NCBI RefSeq assembly: GCF_023558375.1
Contig: NZ_CP083762.1
Coordinates: forward strand, 274,273 to 338,272
DNA from: Chroococcidiopsis sp. CCMEE 29
GTDB taxonomy: Bacteria > Cyanobacteriota > Cyanobacteriia > Cyanobacteriales > Chroococcidiopsidaceae
Direction: 5' to 3'
DNA length: 64,000 bases
Shown here in pieces: positions 8,478-17,029 of this stretch (the stretch's first letter is position 1; the number at the start of each line of letters is the position of its first letter). The translations under genes and the position numbers were made by a program. A model generated the notes under the pieces. That model did no database searches. It saw only the letters and a list, made by a program, of their open reading frames with translations, and had not been told where the DNA came from.

Positions 8478-8827
8478 TATATGAACAAGAAAGTGATCGT
8501 TGAGCCAGCGCTTTAGAGAGAGATCTGTTGAAGTTGTCGGTTGTACCGCAATATTTTCAGGTCGAGTATGAAACCCTGTCCAGTCATATTTAGGAGCTTG
8601 AACGCTGACAGGAGCCGCCATAATTAGATTCTCTTGCTGGTGGCTCCAACGTGTATTTCTATCAATCAGCAATAAGGATTTGTGAGTCATGTTAATGTCA
8701 AAAACTTTTGGATCAAATCAACAATTCATTAATGCTTGAAGTTGCATTCAATCCATTGATTACCAGTCGTCAAAAACCAGGCTTTTCGGGTTCCGTAGAT
8801 TAGCAATCAACTCAAGGAGTAATCTCT
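8478..8827. other. Intergenic region with 47-bp repeat copy 2
   Basis: Holds the second repeat copy at 8578-8624. From 8619 leftwards on the minus strand a frame (MAAPVSVQAPKYDW, then GFHTRPENIAVQP) looks protein-like and may be the start of a lost gene reading into the flavoprotein end. Just upstream of 8828 is the hydrolase ribosome binding site. Nothing else is seen. Confidence 0.5.
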
Positions 8828-9526
8828 ATGTCCAAAATCAAACCTTCGATCGTTCTGGTTCATGGTAGCTGGGCTGATGGTACATCCTGGCAGCATATCA
8901 TCCCACTTCTGATACAGGATGGCTATAACGTGACCGCTGTGCAAAACTCGCTGATTTCTCTTCCAGATGATATTGCTATAACCAAGCGGGTGATTGATGC
9001 TCAACCGGAACCTGTTGTTGCAGTGGGTCACTCCTACGGTGGAGCTGTGATCACAGGCGCGGCAGTTGGCAGCCCGCATGTGAAAGCCTTGGTTTATATC
9101 GCGGGTTGGGCATTAGCACCAGGCGACAGCATTAGCCAGTTAATTGGCAAATACCCGCCCCCTCCACTTGTCACAGCAATTGTCCCAGATGCAGGAGGCT
9201 TCCTTTACATCGATCGCGAGAAGTTTCACGAGGTTTTTGCTCATGATCTATCGACAGCCGAAGCGCAGGTGCTGGCAGTGGCACAAAAGCCTGCCGCTAG
9301 CATCACGTTTGAGCAATCGGTGGAAAGCGCAGCTTGGCAGACCATTCCCTCATGGTATCTCTTAGCTCAGGAAGACCGAGCCATTAACCCTGAGCTTCAG
9401 CGATTCATGGCAAGCCGAATCGGTGCCAAAATAACTGAGCTTCAAGCAAGCCATGTGTCCTATATCTCTCGTTCCAGAGAGGTTGCCAATCTGATTATTG
9501 AAGCAGCAAGCTCTGCTGTGGAGTAA
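8828..9526 (+). CDS. Alpha/beta hydrolase
   Basis: Esterase-like alpha/beta hydrolase of 232 residues. The oxyanion-hole segment is LVHGSWADGTSW, the nucleophile elbow GHSYGG has Ser at residue 69, and the late His lies in ELQASHVSYISR. AAGGAGTAATCTCT precedes the ATG. The family includes signal-molecule esterases and many uncharacterised enzymes; the substrate cannot be told. Complete. Confidence 0.9.
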   Translation: MSKIKPSIVLVHGSWADGTSWQHIIPLLIQDGYNVTAVQNSLISLPDDIAITKRVIDAQPEPVVAVGHSYGGAVITGAAVGSPHVKALVYIAGWALAPGDSISQLIGKYPPPPLVTAIVPDAGGFLYIDREKFHEVFAHDLSTAEAQVLAVAQKPAASITFEQSVESAAWQTIPSWYLLAQEDRAINPELQRFMASRIGAKITELQASHVSYISRSREVANLIIEAASSAVE

Positions 9527-9530
9527 TCCG

Positions 9531-9723
9531 ATCGTCGCGCAATCGTGGCGTATACATTGTGGTGCAATCCAGTGCTGAACAACTGAAGCAAATTGTTGAA
9601 CTAATTGATGCCAGAAAAGTGCAGACGTTTGTGGAAGTCGTTCTGCCCTTACAGGCAGCGCGACAAGCACAAGAGCGAATTCAAACTGGACATACAAAGG
9701 AAAAATTGGTTTGCAAGTTGCTT
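9531..9723 (+). pseudogene. Zinc-type quinone oxidoreductase, C-terminal remnant
   Basis: A frame without a start reads RGVYIVVQSSAEQLKQIVEL, then PLQAARQAQERIQTGHTKEK. This is the conserved tail of medium-chain dehydrogenase/quinone oxidoreductases (PLxxAxxAHxxxxxGHxxGK). It runs on in frame into the alternative oxidase leader, so an open frame from 9559 would be a false fusion. Confidence 0.7.
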
Positions 9724-9861
9724 AGGACAATCTTCAATCATCGCTCCAGTGGATATGGCAAACGTAGCGTTTTATCTGATGTAGAACAGTTCCATTACGG
9801 GAACAGTCCTGCATATGGATCGAGGACATCAATCTGTTTAACGGATTTGGAGGAATACAAG

Positions 9862-10551
9862 ATGAAAGTTTTAATTCGAGCGATCGTGAGTTTTTTCGTT
9901 TTCGTTGTTGATGTTGTGTACGGCAATCGTTCCTATGCTCGGTTTTATGTGCTAGAAACGATCGCGCGTGTCCCTTACTTTTCCTATCTATCTGTGCTGC
10001 ATTTGTACGAAACGCTGGGTTACTGGCGCAAAGCAGATTGGTTGAAAGTTCACTTTGCTGAAACCTGGAACGAACTGCATCATTTATTAATCATGGAATC
10101 GCTCGGCGGCAATCGGCTGTGGATTGATCGCTTTGTTGCGGAACACATTGCAGTTGCATACTATTGGATTGTCGTGCCGCTCTACATGGCGTTACCTAAG
10201 TATGCCTATTACTTGATGGAACTGATCGAAAATCATGCTTATCACACCTACGATGGCTACTTGAACGAACATGAAATAGAACTCAAAGCGCAACCTGCTC
10301 CCCAGATTGCGATCGACTACTACCGAGATGGCGATCTTTATATGTTTGAAGAAGTTCAGACGACACTCGGTTCCACCTTTCGCCGTCCTCATGTCGATAC
10401 TCTCTATGACGTATTTGTGAACATTCGTGATGATGAATGTGAACACATAAAAACGATGGTGGCACTTCAGCAACCGGATGCGCGACTCACTTTCAAAAGT
10501 CCTCATACTCTAGTAAAAGTGGTTGCAACTAGCGCAAATGACACAAATTGA
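9862..10551 (+). CDS. Alternative oxidase / plastoquinol terminal oxidase
   Basis: Membrane-bound diiron quinol oxidase of 229 residues that passes electrons from quinol to oxygen without pumping protons. The iron ligands are recognisable: LET (E32), NELHH (E71, H74), the LMELIENHAYHTY helix (E120/E123) and RDDECEH (E192, H195). The hydrophobic N-terminus and the YYWIVVPLYMALPKYAYYL helix fit interfacial membrane attachment. GGAGGAATACAAG before the ATG at 9862 sets the start; the longer frame from 9559 belongs to a dead upstream gene. In cyanobacteria such oxidases act as electron safety valves. Confidence 0.92.
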   Translation: MKVLIRAIVSFFVFVVDVVYGNRSYARFYVLETIARVPYFSYLSVLHLYETLGYWRKADWLKVHFAETWNELHHLLIMESLGGNRLWIDRFVAEHIAVAYYWIVVPLYMALPKYAYYLMELIENHAYHTYDGYLNEHEIELKAQPAPQIAIDYYRDGDLYMFEEVQTTLGSTFRRPHVDTLYDVFVNIRDDECEHIKTMVALQQPDARLTFKSPHTLVKVVATSANDTN

Positions 10552-10614
10552 TTTCACTGACTAAACGCGGTCGCATTTGTCAAAGTAATAGTAATTCGAG
10601 CGGAGGGTAAAGAA

Positions 10615-11094
10615 ATGACGCTCACAGCTACAAAACCAACTACTCAAGTTGAAACGCTTGCCAAACTCTACCTAGAAGGCAAGCCAGCCGAAATTTCTGA
10701 TGAAGTGATCGCGCAACTCTGTGATTGGCTCATGACGGAATTCCAGCAGTTGCCGCTGAATCTACAATTCTCAGACTACATGCGTTACTCAGATGCCAAA
10801 GAGATGTTTGCGGATGTTGAGCGAGGACAACTTTGGGTTGCTGCCGATAGCTATGATTCCATCATTTATCCCAACCCGATCTATGGCTTTATTTTTCAAG
10901 GAATGCACGACTACGACCACTACTTAAGCGACACAGATTTCAGCTTAGAAGGAGAAATCGCGGCTTATCACTTCACCGCAAAGCGAGTCCCCAGCTTAGA
11001 GATTCAGAAGATTCTTTACTCTGAAATTGTATTGAGATCGGCTGCCTATCTCTATCTTGGACACGCACCAGTCCCCAAGATTGTATTTCCGTAA
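10615..11094 (+). CDS. Hypothetical protein with a His/Asp motif
   Basis: Protein of 159 residues with a strong ribosome binding site (GGAGGG). It is not assigned to a family. A conserved-looking centre reads IYGFIFQGMHDYDHYLSD, with a His-Asp cluster that could bind metal, followed by EGEIAAYHFTAKR. No signal or membrane segment. It lies 63 bases after the alternative oxidase and is probably co-transcribed, so an accessory role to the oxidase or to oxygen stress is a guess only. Confidence 0.7.
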   Translation: MTLTATKPTTQVETLAKLYLEGKPAEISDEVIAQLCDWLMTEFQQLPLNLQFSDYMRYSDAKEMFADVERGQLWVAADSYDSIIYPNPIYGFIFQGMHDYDHYLSDTDFSLEGEIAAYHFTAKRVPSLEIQKILYSEIVLRSAAYLYLGHAPVPKIVFP

Positions 11095-11096
11095 CG

Positions 11097-11393
11097 AATC
11101 CACCTTTTGTACAGGCAATCCAGAAGTTCCGGTTGGATCATCAGCTTGAAGTCAATGGAATGCTGGACTCAACGACCTTGACCGCAATTCAAAGCGTAAT
11201 GCAAACCTTGATTAGCGACCTCAATCAAGCCAATCATCCTGGTCTTCTTCTGAATCGCCCCCTGTATGACGCAACCACGATCGCGGCTGTTAAACTGGTT
11301 CAACAGCGACTTACAGCGGATGGTATTGGGGTAGGGACAAGCAATGGAACCAGAAACCGGATTAAGCCTGTAATGTTTATCAGTAGAAAATTT
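11097..11393 (+). pseudogene. Peptidoglycan-binding-domain remnant
   Basis: The frame reads FVQAIQKFRLDHQLEVNGML, then DSTTLTAI, the PG_binding_1 pattern (AVxxFQxxxxLxxxGxxxxxTxxAL). A second, weaker repeat ends at RLTADGIGVGT. The start is lost and the end is cut by IS6-type ends at 11406. Confidence 0.6.
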
Positions 11394-11405
11394 CAGCATA
11401 GAAAA

Positions 11406-11500
11406 GGTATTGTCAAGTTAAGCGGAAAGTAAAATAATCGTACTGCTTCCACTCGGTTCGGTATTGTCAACTTGAGCCGGAAGCAGGATACTTGTAGTGC
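11406..11500. repeat. Two orphan IS6-type left ends
   Basis: GGTATTGTCAAGTTAAGCGG at 11406 and GGTATTGTCAACTTGAGCCG at 11460 are variant copies of the IS6 end that starts the complete element at 11501. The three ends are stacked in the same orientation, marking repeated insertion or recombination at one site. Confidence 0.75.
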
Positions 11501-12333
11501 GGTATTGTCAACTTAACTTGAGGGAGGAGATAAAATACACAATCCCGTCTGAATTGTTGGGTTCTACTCATGTATTCTCGCCATCGATTCCCCGGAGAAA
11601 TTATCAGCTACTGTGTTTGGCTCTACTACACCTTTCCCTTGAGCTACCGAGACATTGAGAAAATGATGCTATACCGGGGGATTGAGGTGACCTACGAATC
11701 GATTCGGGAATGGTGTCAGAAGTTCGGACAACAATATGCCAATCAGATTCGGCGCAAACGACCTTATCTTACGGACAAATGGCATCTCGATGAGGTTGTG
11801 GTGACGCTCAAAAAACAGCAATCCTATTTGTGGCGGGCAGTGGACTCTGAAGGCAACGTCCTGGATGTCCTGCTGCAACGGCATCGCGACACGAAGGCGG
11901 CGAAGCAATTCTTCCGCAAACTCCTGAAAAAACAAGGCTTTGCTCCACGCGTAATCGTGACCGACAAGCTCAAGAGTTACGAAGCAGCCAACAAGCAAGT
12001 GCTCAAGGGTGTGGAACATCGACAGCACCAGGGATTGAATAATCGAGCGGAGAACTCCCATCAGCCCACCAGAGTTCGAGAGCGACGAATGCGAAAATTC
12101 AAATCTCCCAGACAAGCACAGCGCTTTCTTTCTGCATTTGGACCGATTCGAGAATACTTCCATCCAAAACAACATCAACTCAGGGCAAAACCCTATCGCC
12201 AACAACTGCGCCAACGATTTGAAGATTGGCGAGAAGTTGCTTGTCTCAAACCTGCTGCGTAAGATTGAGTGAACCTGAAGCTTGAGGAATTATGTGCTTG
12301 ATTTTGAACATATCCAGTTAAGTTGACAATACC
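11501..12333 (+). mobile_element. IS6-family element with intact transposase
   Basis: Bounded by 18-bp perfect inverted repeats (GGTATTGTCAACTTAACT at 11501-11518, complement at 12316-12333), total 833 bp. No 8-bp target duplication is visible, consistent with replicative transposition followed by recombination or with the stacked ends next to it. Confidence 0.85.
11570..12262 (+). CDS. IS6-family transposase
   Basis: DDE transposase of 230 residues, full length for the family. N-terminal HTH region (SYRDIEKMMLYRGIEVTYES), first Asp in WHLDEVVV, second Asp in VIVTDKLKSY, Glu in NNRAENSHQPTR. No frameshift or stop is seen, so this is one of the few probably active transposases in the window. 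Related fragments lie at 20948, 35117 and 36901. Confidence 0.93.
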   Translation: MYSRHRFPGEIISYCVWLYYTFPLSYRDIEKMMLYRGIEVTYESIREWCQKFGQQYANQIRRKRPYLTDKWHLDEVVVTLKKQQSYLWRAVDSEGNVLDVLLQRHRDTKAAKQFFRKLLKKQGFAPRVIVTDKLKSYEAANKQVLKGVEHRQHQGLNNRAENSHQPTRVRERRMRKFKSPRQAQRFLSAFGPIREYFHPKQHQLRAKPYRQQLRQRFEDWREVACLKPAA

Positions 12334-12408
12334 ATTCCAACATCCTCAATGCTCAGCATCATTGAAGCAGTGAAACTCTAAAGCATCTATATTGAGTTAA
12401 AGATAATA

Positions 12409-13377
12409 ATGCAAGCAATCAATCATCGCCTCATTGAGACGAACGGCATCAAAATACATATCGCTGAGCAAGGTCGAGGAAAGCTTGTCATCCTGTGTCA
12501 TGGGTTTCCAGAATGCTGGTACGCTTGGCGACATCAGATGGCAGCGATTGCAGAAGCTGGATTCCACGTTATTGCACCCGATCTACGGGGTTACGGACAA
12601 ACCGATCAGCCCAAGTCAGTTGAGGCATACAACATTCTTGAGTTAACGAGCGATATCGTCGGGCTAGTTCATGCGCTGGGTCAAGAACAAGCGATGATCG
12701 TCGGGCACGATCAAGGTGCACCTTTGGCTTGGCATTGTGCCTTGTTACGTCCAGATTTGTTTAAAGCGATCGCCTTGCTGAGCGTTCCTTATCGCGCCAG
12801 AGTTTGGGACAGTAACCCCCCAACGGAACTACTAAAACGAATGGCAGGTGAGCAACAGCTATATGTGTTGTATTTTCAGGAACAAGGGTTAGCAGAGGCA
12901 GAACTAGAAGCGGACGTTCGTAAGTCTCTTCGCATGATGCTCTATTCCGCATCTGGAGATGCACCTCCCGAAAAAAGGTGGCGGTTTCTATTCGACAAAT
13001 CAGAAACATTTCTGGACAGTGTCGCTGAACCGGAGCAGCTTCCGAGTTGGTTGAGCGAGCAAGACCTTGATTTTCTTACCCAGGAGTTTGAGCGAACCGG
13101 ATTTCGAGGTGGGTTGGCTCGCTATCGAAACCTGGACAGAGATTGGCAACTTACGTCCTTTTTGAGTGGCGCGAAGCTCCAGCAACCTGCTTTGTTTATT
13201 GGGGGAGAGTTCGATGCAGCCGTGACGATGAATCGAGATCTCATCAACCAGCTAGAAAAAACAATGCCGAACTTGAGAAAACAGGTATTGCTGCCAAACA
13301 CCGGACATTGGATTGGGCAGGAACGCCCCACAGAGGTCAATCAATTGCTCATTGAGTTTTTGACACAAGCGGCATAA
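12409..13377 (+). CDS. Epoxide hydrolase-like alpha/beta hydrolase
   Basis: Soluble epoxide-hydrolase-type enzyme of 322 residues. The oxyanion motif HGFPE is at residues 31-35, the nucleophile elbow VGHDQGA has Asp at 101 (the Asp nucleophile that separates epoxide hydrolases and dehalogenases from Ser esterases), and the catalytic His is in LLPNTGHWIGQERP. It would hydrate an epoxide to a diol or dehalogenate a haloalkane. Complete, between an IS6 element and IS630 debris. Confidence 0.9.
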   Translation: MQAINHRLIETNGIKIHIAEQGRGKLVILCHGFPECWYAWRHQMAAIAEAGFHVIAPDLRGYGQTDQPKSVEAYNILELTSDIVGLVHALGQEQAMIVGHDQGAPLAWHCALLRPDLFKAIALLSVPYRARVWDSNPPTELLKRMAGEQQLYVLYFQEQGLAEAELEADVRKSLRMMLYSASGDAPPEKRWRFLFDKSETFLDSVAEPEQLPSWLSEQDLDFLTQEFERTGFRGGLARYRNLDRDWQLTSFLSGAKLQQPALFIGGEFDAAVTMNRDLINQLEKTMPNLRKQVLLPNTGHWIGQERPTEVNQLLIEFLTQAA

Positions 13378-13529
13378 TCAGCCTGTTGCAGCGGACGTGC
13401 AAGGTTCCTTCGTCTATCGTTTAAGTTTTTTCGTCACCGCTGAACAGGGGCGTTAGCCCATTACGTTATGCGTATGGTAAATTACAGCGTATCAATTCAA
13501 TCGAAAATCAGTTAGATAGTCTTATGATA

Positions 13530-13808
13530 GCGGTTTTCAATTGAGTGGAACATAATAACAGCAGTGAGTAAACCAGCCAACTAGATCTTTGTCTGTGATT
13601 AAATTGAGGGCTTGATTAATAGAAGAATCAAGTTCTTCACGAGTCCGAGATTCTTGGGTTCTTAAAAATGCTTTTAGTTTTGACCAACAATTCTCAATCG
13701 GATTAAAATCAGGAGAATAAGGAGGCAAAAATTTAACCCTAGCGCCAACAGATTCAATGATCTGTTGAACTTTTGTGGGTTTATGAGCAGGTAAATTATC
13801 GGAGGTGT
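13530..13808 (-). mobile_element. IS630-family 3' fragment
   Basis: On the minus strand the C-terminal DDE part reads [20 protein letters not shown], then [18 protein letters not shown], the IS630/Tc1 signature with the last catalytic acid. The right tip (AGCGGTTTTCAATTGAGTG) resembles that of the fragment at 28258. The 5' half is missing, replaced by IS1 DNA at about 13809. Confidence 0.85.
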
Positions 13809-14290
13809 TATCAAGCTGTGGATGTGCTAACCTCTACGTAGAGTCAGAGTAACATCAACTTGATTGGGAGTCGTCATGATTAAACAAGTACTACACTGTC
13901 CTAATTGTCAGGGTAAAGATATTGTTAAACATGGCAAGTCTCCAGAAGGAAAGCAGCGATATAAATGTCGGGAGACTGCCTGCGATGGTCGCACATTTAT
14001 CTTAGATTATGCTTACCCTGGTCAATCCAGGATGGTGAAAAAACAGATTTTGGATATGGCGCTCAATGGCAGTGGGGTTCGAGATACAGCGCGAGTTTTA
14101 CATATCAGTCCCAGTACAGTCATTCGGGAATTAAAAAAAAAGAACCACAACTACAACAAGTGAACTTGCAGGCGTTGAAGCAACTGAACCCAGGGCAAGT
14201 TCAAGTTGGTATTTATCTGGTTCAACCGCCTGAAGAGCCTAATGAGCTAGAATCTGAGCTAGATGTTCCTATGCTGAATTGTATGAGTTG
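13809..14290 (+). mobile_element. IS1-family 5' fragment (InsA and start of InsB)
   Basis: The ATG at 13876 opens an InsA-like protein with a zinc ribbon (CPNC...CRETAC) and helix-turn-helix (NGSGVRDTARVLHISPSTV). It ends after an A-rich stretch (TTAAAAAAAAAG) where IS1 shifts frame by -1. The InsB frame continues (NLQALKQLNPGQVQVGIYLV) and is lost near ELDV at about 14268, just before the catalytic region, where IS110 DNA begins. Inactive. Confidence 0.85.
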
Positions 14291-14348
14291 AAAAACAGTG
14301 TCAAACTTTTTGTAGACGACCTAGTTTTTGTAGACAAGGAAGTGTTCT

Positions 14349-15416
14349 ATGAAAAATACAGAACAAACTTCATACGCTGGGAAAGAAGTCTTCATAGGAA
14401 TTGATGTCCATAAGAAAAGTTATTCAGTGGTTGCTAGATGTGACAAAGAAGTTGTCAAAAAATGGACAACGGCGGCATCACCAAAAGAGTTATCACAACA
14501 GCTTCAGAGATACTTTAGTGGAGCGATCGTTTATTCAGTTTATGAAGCAGGATTTTCAGGATTTGCTCTGCATCGAGAGCTAGTAAAACATGAAATTAAC
14601 AATATCGTAGTTCATGCCGCTGCAATTGAAGTTGCTGTCAACAACCGTGTTAAAACTGACAAACGGGATGCTCAAAAAATGGCGGCGCTGCTTGAGGCAG
14701 GGCGCTTAAAAGGCAATCGGATTCCTACTGAGTCCGAAGAGCAGCGTCGAATGCTGACGCGAACCAGACAACAGCTGGTTGAAGAGCGAACGGCAATCAA
14801 AAATAAAATCAGAATGAAATTTCACCAACTCGGGCTGATTGAGTATGACGAGAATCGGCCCATGAGCCACAAGCTAGTCAAAGAACTGCTGAATGGTGCA
14901 GATTCATCCGAGTTTAGGCTCGTGATTCAAGCCTACTGGAATATTTGGAAGAAACTAGATGAGGAAATCTGCAATCTGGCTAGCGCGATTAAGGAGCAGG
15001 CCAAAACCGATCCTCTTGACGCAACCTACCGTTGGGCACCTGGAGTTGGTCCGCTTTCTGCTCGGATTCTTGCTCCGGAGTTGGGAGATATGTCTCAATT
15101 TAACAATGAGCGCCAGTTGTTTTCCTACACGGGTTTAACACCCTGGGAGTATTCTAGTGGCAAAAATATTCGCCGGGGGCATATCAGTAGACAAGGAAAT
15201 AGCCGATTGAGAGCAATACTAGTAGAGAGCGCGTGGCGGGCAATCCAGAAGGACAGAGCATTAGGGGAGTTCTTTGAGAGACTGTATCCTCGAACTGGGA
15301 AAAAGCGAGCGATTGTTGCTGTTGCTAGAAAACTGATTGGTCGGATTCGGGCAGCTTTCCACAACCAAGTTAATTACCAAATGGAATATCGAAATTCTAA
15401 GGCTCTTACAGCTTAA
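14349..15416 (+). CDS. IS110-family transposase (DEDD recombinase)
   Basis: Full-length, 355 residues. The N-terminal RuvC-like domain has the DEDD residues in GIDVHKKSY (D19), YEAGFSG (E66) and KTDKRDAQ (D104, D107). The C-terminal Transposase_20 domain contains GVGPLSARIL and the NSRLRAILVESAW region. IS110/IS1111 enzymes work with a structured bridge RNA that chooses target and donor. The left non-coding end here is short, the right one long, which suggests the IS1111-type layout. Confidence 0.93.
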   Translation: MKNTEQTSYAGKEVFIGIDVHKKSYSVVARCDKEVVKKWTTAASPKELSQQLQRYFSGAIVYSVYEAGFSGFALHRELVKHEINNIVVHAAAIEVAVNNRVKTDKRDAQKMAALLEAGRLKGNRIPTESEEQRRMLTRTRQQLVEERTAIKNKIRMKFHQLGLIEYDENRPMSHKLVKELLNGADSSEFRLVIQAYWNIWKKLDEEICNLASAIKEQAKTDPLDATYRWAPGVGPLSARILAPELGDMSQFNNERQLFSYTGLTPWEYSSGKNIRRGHISRQGNSRLRAILVESAWRAIQKDRALGEFFERLYPRTGKKRAIVAVARKLIGRIRAAFHNQVNYQMEYRNSKALTA

Positions 15417-15957
15417 AGACTAGAAAGGCGACTGTTTTAGTCAAATTCTTAAAAAATTAACAGCTCATTAGCTCATTTAAGGATGCATCGACAGATTTTG
15501 CTGCTGTGACCCCGGCCACATTTCGGTGAGCGCATTACGACCACGCCTTGATGTTTGAGGCGCAGCTCCCTTCACAACGAACGAGGAAAGTGCAGCACTG
15601 TTACGACAGTGACTACGAATGACTGATTGTCGAGAAGGTCCTTGAATCAAGCTATATCTACTTGGAACAGGATGTGGGATGAGTAATGATGATGGAGCTG
15701 ATTGTAATAAATCCCCTTGACAATCCACATGACTGAATTGTGGGCATGGGCAGTGGTATCAATCTATCTGTCTACAATCTACAATTTAATCCATAAACAT
15801 TTATGAATTATGAACATTGCATGAACATGGGTGTGGTCGAAAGTAGTTGGTTGCAGGGTTAGTAACCTGATAAGTAGTTCGGCAGCTGCGTGCAGCTTTG
15901 GCAAAAGCGCAACTCCTAATAATATAAAATACACAACGTAAGTTTTTCGCTTTCACT
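15417..15957 (+). other. Non-coding region after IS110 transposase; possible bridge RNA
   Basis: 540 bases with no convincing gene. The first ~300 would be the right end of the IS110/IS1111 element, where members of the IS1111 group encode their bridge RNA; I cannot fold or delimit it by eye. A near-palindrome around CATAAACATTTATG lies at 15792-15805 and recurs at 17771. The last part is the leader of the methyltransferase gene. Confidence 0.35.
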
Positions 15958-16659
15958 ATGAAAGATCAAGAACCTGCTGTCGTTTTCGATCTTGAGCGCG
16001 CTTCGTCTTACGATGAAAGATTCGCTGCTTTGGCTCCGATGCGCGATGCACTTCATCTGCTGATTCGCGTGATACTTTCAGAGCTTCCCACCAATGCACA
16101 TATTCTTTGCGTCGGAGCGGGAACCGGAGCAGAACTGATTTATCTCGCTCAAAACTTTCCACAATGGCGGTTCACGGCGGTAGAGCCTGCGGCTCCGATG
16201 CTCGACATCTGCCGCCAGAAAGTTGAAGAGAATGGCATCACGTCGCGCTGCACGTTTCACGAAGGTTATCTCGATTCACTCCCGGCAACGGATGCTTTTG
16301 ATGCGGCAACTTGTCTTCTAGTTTCTCATTTCATGATGCAGCAAGATGAGCGGAGCGATTTTTTCCAGCAAATCGCATCAAGGCTTCATCCTGACGGATA
16401 CTTGGTGAGTTCTGACTTGGCTTTTGATATGGCGACTTCAGAGTATCAAAGCCTGCTCGAAGTTTGGCTGCGGATGCTTAAATATGCTCAAGTACCTGTC
16501 GTAGAAATTGAAAATTTTCGTGTTTCCTATGGTCGAAGCGTCGCCTTGTTGTCGCCGCAAAAAGTCGAATCAATCATCACAAAGGGCGGCTTTGAGTCGC
16601 CTGTATTGTTCTATCAAACTCTCCTTATTCATGCTTGGTACGCCAAGCGCTCTGCCTAA
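15958..16659 (+). CDS. Class I SAM-dependent methyltransferase
   Basis: Protein of 233 residues. SAM-binding motif I is ILCVGAGTGAELIYLA (about residues 45-60), the acidic residue after strand 2 is in FTAVEPAAPMLDICR, and motif post-I/II lies around DAFDAATCLLVSHFMMQ. Similar small-molecule methyltransferases act on amines, phenols or quinones; the substrate is unknown. No obvious ribosome binding site precedes the ATG. Confidence 0.85.
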   Translation: MKDQEPAVVFDLERASSYDERFAALAPMRDALHLLIRVILSELPTNAHILCVGAGTGAELIYLAQNFPQWRFTAVEPAAPMLDICRQKVEENGITSRCTFHEGYLDSLPATDAFDAATCLLVSHFMMQQDERSDFFQQIASRLHPDGYLVSSDLAFDMATSEYQSLLEVWLRMLKYAQVPVVEIENFRVSYGRSVALLSPQKVESIITKGGFESPVLFYQTLLIHAWYAKRSA

Positions 16660-17029
16660 ATTAGAAGTTGCCGACAGCCGCCGAAGGTGTTCCAGCCGAC
16701 CGCTTCGCGTGAGGTTAGTGCGATACCCCCTACCAACAGGTTTTGACCACACCCCATGAACATTGCAAGGAGCAGGGGAAAACTCTGCCCCTCTGTTTGA
16801 ATGGTGTTACTTGACCGCGATCCCGAATCCCACGTCCATGCCTGCAATTGAATGCCCTTGTGATAGAAGAGTTCAAACGCGATTTCGAGAATTTACTGTC
16901 GAGCGTGACTGGATGAGGCGACCACAGATAGGTTGATAAGTAGACAAGATTGTCTCCTTTGTCCTACAATAACACCTGATTCAGGTAGACAACTCTGTCT
17001 ACCTGCCAGCGAATTGGAGGCAAACACTA
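16660..17029. other. Intergenic region ahead of AhpD-like gene
   Basis: 370 bases. The left 270 bases hold no gene I can support. The right 90 bases carry two palindromic operator candidates and a promoter for the downstream gene. Confidence 0.5.
16941..17003 (+). promoter_or_regulatory. Two TAGACA-n-TGTCTA palindromes over a promoter
   Basis: TAGACAAGATTGTCT at 16941-16955 and GGTAGACAACTCTGTCTACC at 16984-17003 are dyads with the same half-site. TAGACA at 16941 could serve as -35, 18 bases ahead of TACAAT at 16965-16970, so a bound repressor would block the promoter and early transcription. TetR-family repressors commonly bind dyads of this kind. No regulator gene is adjacent. Confidence 0.6.

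Noticed and set aside
9559-9861. N-terminal extension of the alternative oxidase
   Set aside because: The extra 101 codons encode the tail of a zinc-type quinone oxidoreductase, and a strong ribosome binding site sits before the ATG at 9862.
15477-15728. Minus-strand 83-residue frame after IS110
   Set aside because: No ribosome binding site and a composition unlike a protein; it probably lies in the non-coding end of the element.
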